This document shows positions 1 through 12,700 of a stretch of DNA of 64,000 bases, piece after piece (the stretch's first letter is position 1; each line of letters starts with the position of its first letter). The stretch spans positions 18,124,485 through 18,188,484 of the forward strand of contig CM055820.1 of assembly GCA_029582265.1 (NCBI GenBank), given 5' to 3'. The notes beneath the pieces were generated by a model that had not been told where the DNA came from, did not search any database, and worked only from the letters and a program-made list of their open reading frames with translations. The DNA comes from Zoroaster sp. YZ-2022. Its lineage: Eukaryota > Echinodermata > Asteroidea > Forcipulatida > Zoroasteridae. Both the position numbers and the translations under genes were made by a program.

Positions 1-565
1 AAACTTTTCACATGTTGGTTTCTGTACATATAACTTGATTCTCATAATATGGGTCATATACATGCTGTAACTTTCACAGGTTGGTTTGCACATATCTCTT
101 GGATTCTCATAAAGTATGGATACATTTTACAAAGCTGTAACTTTCACAGGTTGGTTTCTGTACATATTCCTTTGATTCTCACAGTATGGATACATTTACA
201 AAGCCGTAACTTTTACATGTTGGTTTCTGTACATCTCTTTGATTCTCATAAAGTATGGATACAAATTTACAAGCTGTAACTTTACATGTTGGGTTTTGCA
301 CATATCTCTTGATTCTCATAAAGTATGGATACATTTACAAAGCTGTAACTTTCACATGGGTTTGGTTTCTGTACATATCTCTGATTCCTCATAGCAATAT
401 GGACACATTTACAAAGCTGTAACTTTCTACAATATATTGGGTCTGCTATCTCTTGATTCTCATAAAGTATGGATACATTTACAAAGCTGTAACTTTCACA
501 GGTTGGTTTCTGTACATATCTCTTGATTCTCATAAAGTATGGATGCATTTACAAACATGTTACCA
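1..565. repeat. Imperfect ~70-bp tandem repeat, about 8 copies
   Basis: The unit contains AAGCTGTAACTTTCAC, GGTTGGTTTCTGTACATA and CTTGATTCTCATAAAGTATGG. Copies differ by small indels. Short ORFs on both strands simply read through it. A lone related unit with the AAAGTATGGATGCATTTAC segment lies at about 13995-14035. Confidence 0.85.
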
Positions 566-741
566 TCCCAAAATCAGTCAAACATCTACTGAATGACATC
601 TGGTGATAAGCCGATGCAGGCAGGAATAGCATTTTACTGTAATACATGACCAACAAATCATTATTAGAGGTTACAGACAAAGGCATGCGGCGTGTGTTAT
701 CACGAATAGACCCTAAATTCATTGAACATTTAAAAACTCAC

Positions 742-3700
742 CCAATAAGTTGCTTGTCTAATGAAACCTTGCATATCAAATATGCCAGTGATTTTAAATC
801 TTCCGTGGTTAAAATTGTTTTCCTGTGAAATAAACAAAATGCCAAAGAACCATGTGATATTAGCCAGGAGGAAGTCTTTGACGTCCCAGTTTGCTATGGG
901 AAATCAAGGTCAGTGAACCATAGTATTAGCCAGGGATGTCTCCTTGGATGCCCAGTTTACTATATGGAAATCATGTCAAAGGGAAACCATAGTATTAGCC
1001 AGGAGGTGTCTTTTTGGATACCCAGTCGGTTATGGAATCATGTCATGGGAACCATAGTATTAGCCAGGGATGTTTTTGGATGCCTAGTTTGCTATATATG
1101 GAAATCCCTTATTATTGCACTTCCGGGTAAAGGTTGATTAAAAGCAAAATTATTTGAACACCTGTTTTAAATCAACAATCAATTTGGATGCATTATTGGG
1201 AATTCTTATGGCTTCATGAAATTGTTTCAATATATTTCAAAATTGTTAAATAAAAATACAAAGTGATTGCTTAAATTGCCAAAATGCTGAACATTTTCCA
1301 CAACGTCTTTAACATTTTCTTGAATTTAACAAATGTAGCAAGAATTTTTACAGAGCAACATTATGAAAATTTTTGAAGATTTAAATAAAAACAAAATCAA
1401 TCTAAAAAAAAACATTGAAAGTTTGCAACATTTTTCTTCAGAGGTTTCTGGGCTGGTGGTGAGGGTAAATGGGATCTCTTTCAGGGGATTGTCATTGTCA
1501 TTGTCATTCCTAGGACACCGATTCCATGCCCTGATAAGGTCATATTACTGTTGCTGCTGTATAAATGAGCCAGTAATTTTCAGTCACTATGTTCATCTTA
1601 AACTAGGACACCGATTCCATGCCCTGTTGAAAGTCTGCTCTGACCGAGACGATACCGTCCCTTTAAACATGTTGTGAACTTTATATGTTTAAATGATTTT
1701 GTTTCCATTTTAACGTGTTAACTTCCGAACCGTAATCTGAATGAACACTTACCTGTCATGTATCACCACCAAACACTGAGTCATTATCTTAATTACTTGC
1801 AGTAAATTAGATACAGGAAGACGACTTGGTTTAATCTGTGAAACAGACTGCTGTGAATTCCCTTTGCTTTGAGGACATCTGAAAAACACAAAGTTCAAAT
1901 TGTCATTGGCTACTGAAGAAATATTACTTGTAAAGGGAATGTACAACACTGGTATTTGGTAATTCATGTTCATTTCTATCCTCTTATTATCAAGATAAAT
2001 ATTATAAAACTAACCTGTGCTAATGTCATCACAATATGTGCTCATGGTATTTTTATATTTTACAAAAAGTTTCCAATTCCTGTTTTCTCTAAGATGAAAA
2101 CACTTCATCAGAGGAAATCATTTCTCAAGATGATTGATATGTGTACGTTCTTAACACCAAGTAAGTTATTAGATAGAAACTCATTCATTTTATAATCTGG
2201 TAATTATACCAATGTTGTACCTTCCCAATATTATACTTAACACATGTGGGCAACTACTTATTAATTGATTGGATTTTTGCTCTACCTTGATGTATCCTCA
2301 ATTTACCCTAAATGACGCACCTAAGGTTATATAATCAACTGGACGGTAACTTACAAATGAAATTAGCAGTTTGGTGTTTCAGTTTGTTTCAGTGAAGGAT
2401 TCTCTTGTAAAATGCGGAATTTCAATGCATGATCATACTGCGGACGCCTTTGAGCTCGCTTTTGAGACGCACAGAATTGTAGTCATCAGAAAAATTGATG
2501 TTGGTATAATGACTCACCCCATACTGTTAAAGTTTATGGGGGCACAGAAAATGTACCCAAGAAGAAAAACAGTTGAATCATGTTTCATCTTATTCCAGAT
2601 GGTTGTAAAATTGTTTTTAATCTTGAAAATAAAAATATTGTTTTCGATTTTTAAAATGAAATGGTATAATTTGGAGAAGCTCTCAAAACTTTTAATCAAT
2701 ATTCTTGAAAGACCAATAAAATGGAAGGTGGTTACAATTTTTGCAAAAAGTACTTTAAAACTGTGTAAATGTGTAAAAATGCTGTTAACATTTTGTCAAA
2801 TAAAAGATTTCTTTTCATAACCATGATTTTAATGTTTTATTTTCTCAATAATTTTCCACTACCGTCAAAATAAACACCAACAAATTAAGTAGTCTTCGTT
2901 CGCTTCTTCTATAAGGAATGTGTCCATTTTGAGGATCAGTATTTCTTTAAAAAATCATTGCAAATGCAAAGCATTCATATATTTTGGTTTCCACAGACAA
3001 CAGCTTGTTGACGGCATACAACAATAAAATCACAGATGTTCGTGAAAAAAAATTGAGATCATGTAAATCTCTTACTATTTCTATCTAGTAAAATCAGTGG
3101 TTAAACAACTTTTTCCACTTTCACAACCACTAACTTTCCAGTAAATCATACAATTTCACTATAATTTATATTTCTGTAACAAGCACGACTTAGATAAGTT
3201 TATGCAATCAGTAATACGCCATAATTTTGTAAGTTTTCCGAGAAATGCCAAGCCAAAAGTAGGTGCGTCATTTCACGAGTGCGGCGAATTACGTACATTG
3301 ACGATATGTATGAAGCAATGTATATTGGTACTTTATAAGTGTCTGTGAACAAACTCCACAGGTGACTTGGGCGGGATTCAAACCCATGACGTCTTAACAA
3401 TTTGACCACTGAGCTTGCATATCAAAGCAGATGTTCAATAATCCAACAAGAATTTTATGTGATCAAGACCATTTCTTTTTGGTGGGGGCAGTGATTTTTA
3501 ATTCTTAGGTGGTACATTGCCATCTCCATCTCCCTGTAATAAATTTTACCCAGTCCCTCTCAGGATCAGCCATGATGTGTGCAGGCATTAAGCGTAAAGC
3601 TGAAGGATTAATCCTGGATTTTTATTTATTCTAGTCGCTCTGTTGGGCATTCTTAAGACTTTTAGTGACATTGTTTTAATATATTCCAAAATGAAATGAG

Positions 3701-6700
3701 ACAGCTATGAACATTGTACTTACCTGATGCCTTCCATGGTGTGTGTATGCAAAACTGAAGAAGGTAACAATGTGTCCACCTTCGCTCCTATAGAGAACAA
3801 AAATTACATTCAAACTGGAACAATAATCATCAATCAAAGTTAATGTGGGAGCTGCTAATAAGCAGCCAATTTCTTGCTTACTGTGGGCGTGTCACTTCAT
3901 AGCACTGCTTACCGTTAAGCATAGAAAAGAGCATGCGGTAACTTGCCAGCCATTATTGCTAGCAAATGAGTGATGTAACAATACAAATCCATGGTGAATA
4001 CTCATGCAACTTACAGAATTATCTTGCTAACCTGTGAAATACGCTTACATCTAGCAGATTTCTTCTGCTTTAGTTAGCAGAAAAAATTGCTTACCGGTAA
4101 GCAGTGCTATGAAATTGGGCTGTAGACAGCATGCACATCAGCAAATAGCTGCTATATTTATGTATTCTACAACATGTCAGTATTATTAAGACAAAGATAT
4201 GATATATAACTATTGTCAATGAAGGTCTTATACCCACTGTCCTCTCCTTGTCATAAATAATATATGAGCATGATAGTGTTTAATTATAATCAAGTGGTCA
4301 AATTTGATTTTTGAAAATGATATGAAATAATCTAATAATTAACTAGGTTAATTGATTCCAAGTACTGATGATATGGTGTATTTCAAGAATCTACAGAACA
4401 TGGCCATATCACAACCTGTATACAAAATTTAAGTGACAATATCGTCACGATTAATTATAGGGCATGGAATCGAAGTGTTAGATTTAGATTAACTCAGTGA
4501 CTGAAAACAATGCCCCACATGATAATGTCATATTACCGTTGCTGCTGCATAAATGCGCCTGTAATTTTCAGTCACTGTGTTCATCTTAAACTAGGGCACC
4601 AATTCCATGCCCTGTTGAAAGTGTGTTCTGATCGTGACAATATTGTCCCTTTAAATTGAATCACAGACATGCCTTTGTGTTACTACAATAACCTTACTCT
4701 GATGTTGCCGTAAACAAATATAACTTAAACTGTTATGTTTGATGTTACCGCCACTGTGTCCCATCCTATCCCCAGATATCCCTACATTGTGTCCCGTCCT
4801 ATCCCCAGATATCCCTACATTGTGTCCCGTCCTATCCCCAGATATCCCTACATTGTGTCCCGTCCTATCCCCAGATATCCCTACATTGTGTCCCATCCTA
4901 TCCCCAGATATCCCTACATTGTGTCCCATCCTATCCCCAGATATCCCTACATTGTGTCCCATCCTATCCCCAGATATCCCTACATTGTGTCCCGTCCTAT
5001 CCCCAGATATCCCTACATTGTGTCCCATCCTATCCCCAGATATCCCTACATTGTGTCCCGTCCTATCCCCAGATATCCCTACATTGTGTCCCTTCCTATC
5101 CCCAGATATCCCTACATTGTGTCCCATCCTATCCCCAGATATCCCTACATTGTGTCCCATCCTATCCCTAGATATCCCTACATTGTGTCCCGCCCTATCC
5201 CCAGATATCCCTACATTGTGTCCTGCCCTATCCCCAGATATCCCTACATTGTGTCCCGGCCCTATCCCCAGATATCCCTACATTGTGTCCTGGCCCTATC
5301 CCCAGATATCCCTACATTGTGTCCCGTCCCTATCCCCAGATATCCCTACATTGTGTCCGTCCCTATCCCCAGATATCCCTACATTGTGTCCCATCCTATC
5401 CCCAGATATCCCTACATTGTGTCCTGTCCTATCCCCAGATATCCCTACATTGTGTCCCGGCCCTATCCCCAGATATCCCTACATTGTGTCCCATCCTATC
5501 CCCAGATATCCCTACATTGTGTCCTATCTCATCCCCAGATATCCCTACATTGTGTCCATTCCTATCCCCAGATATCCCTCACATTGTGTCCTGCCCTATC
5601 CCCTCAGATATCCCTTACATTGTGTCCCGTCCTATCCCCAGATATCCCTACATTGTGTCCCGTCCTATCCCCAGATATCCCTACATTGTATCCCGTCCTA
5701 TCCCCAGATATCCCTACATTGTGTCCCATCCTATCCCCAGATATCCCTACATTGTGTCCCGTCCTATCCCCAGATATCCCTACATTGTGTCCCATCCTAT
5801 CCCCAGATATCCCTACATTGTGTCGCGTCCTATCCCCAGATATCCCTACATTGTGTCCCATCCTATCCCCAGATATCCCTACATTGTGTCCCGTCCTATC
5901 CCCAGATATCCCTACATTGTTACTTGGACCATACCATAGTTGACAAAGATTGCTGTAATGTCTGTGAGTGTTGGGAACCATGGCTGGACTGTTGGATGCA
6001 AGTGTGGAAATGAATTCATTGTTGACCACATCATGTCAAAGATAGTCCCTGCAATTATCATCCTATCATGAATGGACACTATGGGAGAAAATATGCATTA
6101 TTTTAATAATAAAATCATAAAGCAAGTGTGTGATTTGACAAAAGTAAAAAATCCTGAAAAATGGGTAGCAGGCCTGGGTCTCCCTTTGGTCTAGAGGACA
6201 AAGCCCCCTGAACCTCCTGTGGGTAGCAGGCCTGGGTCTCCCTTTGGTCTAGAGGACAAAGCGTCCATGAACCTCCTGTGGGTAGCAGGCCTGGGTCTCC
6301 CTTTGGTCTAGAGGACAAAGCCCCCTGAACCTCCTGTGGGTAGCAGGCCTGGGTCTCCCTTTGGTCTAGAGGACAAAGCCCCCTGAACTTCCTGTGGGTA
6401 GCAGGCCCGGGTCTCCCTTTGGTCTAGAGGACAAAGCCCCCTGAACCTCCTGTGGGTAGCAGGCCCGGGTCTCCCTTTGGTCTAGAGGACAGAGCCCCCG
6501 GAACCTCCTGTGGGTAGCGGGCTTGGGTCTCCTTTTGGTCTAGAGGAGAAAGCCCCCTGAACCTCCTGTGGGTAGCAGGCCAGGGTCTCCCTTTGGTCTA
6601 GAGGACAAAGCCCCCTGAACCTCCTGTGGGTAGCAGGCCTCGGTCTCCCTTTGGTCTAGAGGACAGAGCCCCGGAACCTCCTGTGGGTAGCAGGCCAGGG

Positions 6701-9700
6701 TCTCCCTCTGGTCTAGAGGACAGAGCCCCCTGAACCTCCTGTGGGTAGCGGGCCTGGGTCTCCCTCTGGTCTAGAGGACAAAGCCCCTTGAACCTCCTGC
6801 GGGTAGCAGCCCTGGGTCTCCCTTTGGTCTAGAGGACAACGCCCCCTGAACCACCTGGATGTTTAATTTTGGAGGATTTACAAACTCTCCACATCCACAC
6901 AAACAAGAAACTAGAGGTTTGGGCATAATACAGGGTTCTTCTTTCTTTCCTTGGTGGCTACTTCTCTTTTTTGAGGCAAAGGGAGATTTTTTAAAAACTC
7001 ATGTAATCAGGACAAATCCTGAGAAATGACAGGCCTGTAAAGGGTGCATTCTAGTGGTTTCCCCGGCCGAGATTACTTGAGTAAGCCACATGGTCGAGCC
7101 CCCAGCACAATCTAATCGAATGAGCATATGCCCTCTGTCTCGTTGTCATTTAGCAATGTGAGAAATGTCAAAGGTCGCACATTCAGGGCGAATAACTTTT
7201 ATGACATTGTGAGCAAAATATGGTACGTAACTCGTTTATAGAAGAGACGATCAAAAACTCCTTTTTCCAGGATAAAAGGGAACTACTGATCAGACATTTC
7301 AGATCGATACGAAACAACCCATCTTCCAGCACAAGAATGGTCTCTACTCACAAATGCATTGTAAAGAGAAGCAAATAAAGCACATTAAATATTCAATATT
7401 CAATCGTCTATCAATAATATTAAAATAAGATAACTCACTGAGTTTAAGAAGCCACAGCATAACAGAGTCTGGACACTGCTTCATCAGGTACATGTCATCA
7501 ATAGTCCCAGACATAATTAATTCCTCTAGTTCCTCTGATAAGGACAAATTAAACAATCAGTCACAATTAGAAGGATATTATTTCTCCACACTCATAATAG
7601 TTAATGGTAATCTTCACTCTGGAACACCTCAAATCCCCATTTCTCATGAGAATCAAATCTCATCCAATCGCATCCATCTGATGCCTCATCTAACAACAAG
7701 CATCCGTCTCATGCCTCATCTAACAACCATCCATCTCATGCCTCATCTAACAACAACCATCCATCTCATGCCTCATCTAACAACAACCATCCGTCTCATG
7801 CCTCATCTAACAACAAGCATCCGTCTTATGCCTCATCTAACAAGCATCCGTCTGATGCCTCATCTAACAACAAGCATTTGTCTCATGCCTCACCTGATGC
7901 CTCATCTAACAACAAGCATCCGTCTGATGCCTCATCTAATACCTACAGGAGATGAAAAGATCTTTTTCAGATTTTATGTATGCCATCTGACAACTCCAGT
8001 ATATATTTGTTCAGAACTTCATTTATCTGTCAATACCACAGTATTTTCTTAAAATTCTATCAATTTCTTCCCTTATCGATTATCTTATTCACAACATACC
8101 TGGATTGGATGTTATTAGAAGTTTCTCCATTGCATTGGCCTTGTTTGAAACAAACCCACAGTCTGACAAAGAAAGTCTCCCAGGAAATACAAAAAGCTGC
8201 ATAAATTAAAACAAATTCAATAAACAAATGCAACATAAATCAACAGCCGACTGTCAGATCACAAAGGAGCCGCTATATAGAGCCTACAGAAGTACATACA
8301 AAAGAATTTGCCTATGTCCATGGGTGCACACACGATTGGCGTAATTGTACATATTGGTACCTCTCAGCTACGCGCTGGCGATTTATTGTGACACTTTGGT
8401 TATTGGCTCTTAAGCAATCATACGTGAATGTCACAATATATGTTTGACGATATATCAGGGATGAAAAAAATCGATATCCCCCAAGCCTAATTAAAGGAGA
8501 GCTATGATGTTGGACAGAGATCAGTTGTGAGTGATGTGGGAGGCTGGTGGTATAAATACAGTACAAACAAATAATAATTGTATTACCTTGCCAATGTCAT
8601 CATTACAAAAGATGTCTTCTCCTGGATGTAGTGATGCAATTCTTTCATTCTCTAATGCATACTGTTGGCAAACGATATTAACAAAACTCACTGTCAAATT
8701 TATATCAAGAAACTGTTGGCCATTGATATCCCAGGCATGAGAAATTTTTTAAATTGTGAAATGTCTGAAAATCTTGATGGGGGGGTCTAGGGTCAGATCC
8801 TCAGATCCTCGGCACAATGTATCATATGAAATCCCTAGAATGGTATAGTCAGATCCTGTCTCTATCCTTGATTGGATAAAGACAGGGAACTAGTCTATAT
8901 CTCACACTTCTTAACCAGTTCGCTAGAATGGTATAGTCAGATCCTGTCTCTATCCTTGATTGGATAAAGACAGGGAACTAGTCTATATCTCACACTTCTT
9001 AACCAGTTCGTGTCGGGAATAAACAAGTTTTTCTGGACCCCTGTATGTGCGGGTTTCTTTTCCCCACACAAACACGTTAATGGAAGCTTCCACAGCACGT
9101 GGCCACGTCTACCGAGCATGTCACTGTACACTCGGCTCGTTGCCACGTCAACCGAGCATGCATATAAATATTCCAGAGCTTCCTCTGGCATGTATAGACG
9201 CTCTCCGATCCGTGTTGCAAAAAAAAATTGCGTGTATACACGGCGATCCGACGCCAACTGGTTAAGCACACACACACATTTCTGAGTATGGTTCAACTGA
9301 GCATGTAAAGCTAAACCTTGCACGTTTGCACCATGCATGCTAGAGGATAAATTTGTTATCCTGTGCATGCTCGTGGAACACATACAAATATAACATGTCT
9401 GTGTCACATGCCACTCGGCCTTGTTGACCCCCCCCCCCCCACCACCTTTCAATGGAGTTCCATATGGCCAAGTGGTTTAGCGCATCAGATTTGTGTTCTG
9501 AAGGCCGAGTCGTCAGAACTCGAGTTCGAACCCTGACCGCGACCATGGTGCTTATGTCCTTGAGCAAGACACTTGATCATACTTGCTTTTCTCCACCCAG
9601 GAGTAAATGGGTACCTGTGAGGGCAGTGTTGGTTGTTGTGTTTGATAAGTAATTGACTTGAGCTGTATACTCCCAGGGAGGTTTCGGGAATGATTTATGA

Positions 9701-12700
9701 GCCTGATGAGCAGGGGTAAATAAAGTGCATTGGAACCTCACGGTGATATGTGCTATATAATGAATTGTTTATTATTCTTATTTTGTATTTATATACAGGG
9801 GAGTGTCAACTGGTTTTACCCGGAACTGGGTATTAGGTGATGTTTAAACTCTGACCTACAAGTACGAGATCTGTATGTACTTACTTGCTGTATAACGGGA
9901 TGTTTAACCTCTGACCTACAAGTACAAGATCTGTATGTACTTACTTGCTGTATAACGGGATGTTCAACCTCTGACCTACAAGTACAAGATCTATATGTAC
10001 TTACTTGCTGTATAACGGGATGTTTAATCTCTGACCTACAAGTACAAGATCTATATGTACTTACTTGCTGTATAACGGGATGTTTAACCTCTGACCTACA
10101 AGTACAAGATCTGTATGTACTTACTTGCTGTATAACGGGATGTTTAACCTCTGACTTACAAGTACGAGATCTGTATGTACTTACTTGCTGTATAACGGGA
10201 TGTTTAACCTCTGACCTACAAGTACGAGATCTGCATTGTACTTACTTGCTGTATAACGGGATGTTTAACCTCTGACCTACAAGTACAAGATCTGCATTGT
10301 ACTTACTTGCTGTATAACGGGATGTTTAACCTCTGACCTACAAGTACGAGATCTGCATTGTACTTACTTGCTGTATAACGGGATGTTTAACCTCTGACCT
10401 ACAAGTACGAGATCTGCATTGTACTTACTTGCTGTATAACGGGATGTTTAACCTCTGACCTACAAGTACGAGATCTCTGTGTACTTACTTGCTGTATAAC
10501 GGGATGTTTAACCTCTGACCTACAAGTACAAGATCTGTATGTACTTACTTGCTGTATAACGGGATGTTTAACCTCTGACCTACAAGTACCAGATCTATAT
10601 GTACTTACTTGCTGTATAACGGGATGTTTAACCTCTGACCTACAAGTACAAGATCTGTATGTACTTACTTGCTGTAGTGTCTCTTCATGCTCTGGTAATA
10701 AGGCTGTATTTACAATATTTCCTGAATTTTCTTTTTCTTGTGTTCTTTCTAGTTTTTGTTCTTGTCCGTGTGATTCTTCTTCTTCTTCTATCAGTTTTGA
10801 CATTCCTCCTTCATCAATATCATGCCGTAGTAATTCCTGTAGATTAGAAAGCCCTGGATCTTTCTTGATCTACAAAATAAACAAATTAATATTAAGGGAA
10901 TCAAATTCCCGATCTTCTGTAGAATTTATACATTTTTCTGCACTTTGCCCCTTAAATAAATCATAAAAGGACTATGAATAAAAAATGACTCATGCATTTG
11001 TCCATTAAATAAATATTGCTCTTTAACCCTGATATGACTGAAAGGGTCAAAATCAGTCAAAATGTTGATATATACTTGCTAAGTTGAACACTGTCAAACC
11101 TTATGTGTCGTAAATGCATTTATAGGTCAAAACGAATCAACCGTTTTTGACCGGTAAAAAGCATTGTCTTGTATTGTTTGAGGGTGGTTAAAATGACAGT
11201 AAAAGCCAGTCAAAAATGCCCCTGTGTGCACTTTTGGGTCAAAAGTCAAAACAGTCAGTTGATTTTATTTTGACCACTATAGCTACTTGCCACTAAAGTT
11301 CAGGGCCCATATTCATAAAAGCCTGCTAAGCCTAGTTGGCAACTAAATTGGCCCCTAACTGCCAATTAAGCCTAGTTGGATACTAGTGTTAAAGTGTTAT
11401 TCATAAAATGCCGCTAAGCTTATTGGACTGCTAAGTTGTCTGCTAACTTTAGAGGTGATCTTGGGTACCTCTAAGTCACTAGTTGACAACTAAACCCTTC
11501 ATTTGTATGTTTGACTCTGACGTGAAAACATGGCTAGACGGATTCTGCAACTGGTACAGTTGCATCGTGCAATGAGGAGGGAAAGAGTATTCAGAGACAG
11601 GCGTAATCCAATTGAGATTTTTACTGATGATGAATTGATCAAGAGATATCGATTGTTCATAGAAAATCTTCCCTGATATTGCGTGTAAATAGTCTTCCAA
11701 GCATTAGCTTTCTTTCGGTTGGTGTTTACATCTTTATGTTTACTGTCGATGACATCCTTGAATTCATCATACTTTTCAGCTATTAATAAGTTCTCTTCCT
11801 GAGAATAATTAGCTTTCCTTATTTTTTTTTGCCTTCTCGTGTATCCGCCATTCTGAACCTGTGTGTTCACGATGCTGAGAACATAGACCTGCCTGTACAT
11901 TGCATTCGATAGGCGCACACACACAGTTCGTGCATGCACAGCTCTATTGTTAGACACATAAACATGCCACTCATATTGAAAGTGAAACTTACCCATATTG
12001 TGTTTTGTGGTTTGGAACAATGCCAACTGCTAAGTTAACAACCAACTAAATCCTAGTTGACAACTACCTGGCACTGTCCCTAGCAGGGTTTTATGAATAT
12101 GAAAATAGCAAGAAACTATGGAGCAGGCAACTAGGCATTTAGCAGCCTGCAAAGGCCTAGTTGGCTGCTAGTTTAGCAGGCTTTTATGAATATGGGCCCT
12201 GGAGGGTTAATTTAACCCTCCTACTACTACAAGGGTCAAAATCAGTCAAAATTTTGAAATACTTGCCAAGGTATATCTGGTGCACTTAAAAGTCAAACAC
12301 TGTCAAACCTTACGTGCAGTAAGCACATTTACATGTACAGGTCAAACTGAGTCTACTGGTTTTGACTGGTAAAAGCATTGTCTTGTATTGTTGAGTGTGG
12401 TCAAAATGACAGTCAAAACCAGTCAAAACCTGTTTGCACATTTGGGTCAACCATGGAGGAAGAAAACAGAAGGAGTCACATCGCCCAGCTTATCTCATAA
12501 CCAATTAGCACTTCGGAGTGGCCCATTGGAAATACATTACGGCCACCCGCTGCGCTTACAAGTTTAACGACCGCGATAATCCCCTTGTGTACAATGTCTT
12601 TTGCCGCTCGGCTTGCTCGCGACCAGGATACATAATTGGAGGGTAGAAATTGAAGCAAACGAATAAACACAAAACGTATGCGCACTACTTCTTCATGGCT

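Noticed and set aside
4735..6013. Long ORFs of 140-424 residues on both strands
   Set aside because: They are translations of the 33-bp minisatellite; no unique coding sequence, and both strands are equally open.
7492..8052. 186-residue plus-strand ORF
   Set aside because: It is mostly the 30-bp repeat and overlaps, in antisense, an exon of the minus-strand gene.
4755..10676. Tandem arrays as CRISPR
   Set aside because: Units are contiguous with no unique spacers, no cas genes, and the DNA is eukaryotic.
10399..10803. Single 134-residue minus ORF as a complete gene
   Set aside because: Its first part is a true internal exon (10669-10869); the rest is read-through into the donor-bearing repeat.
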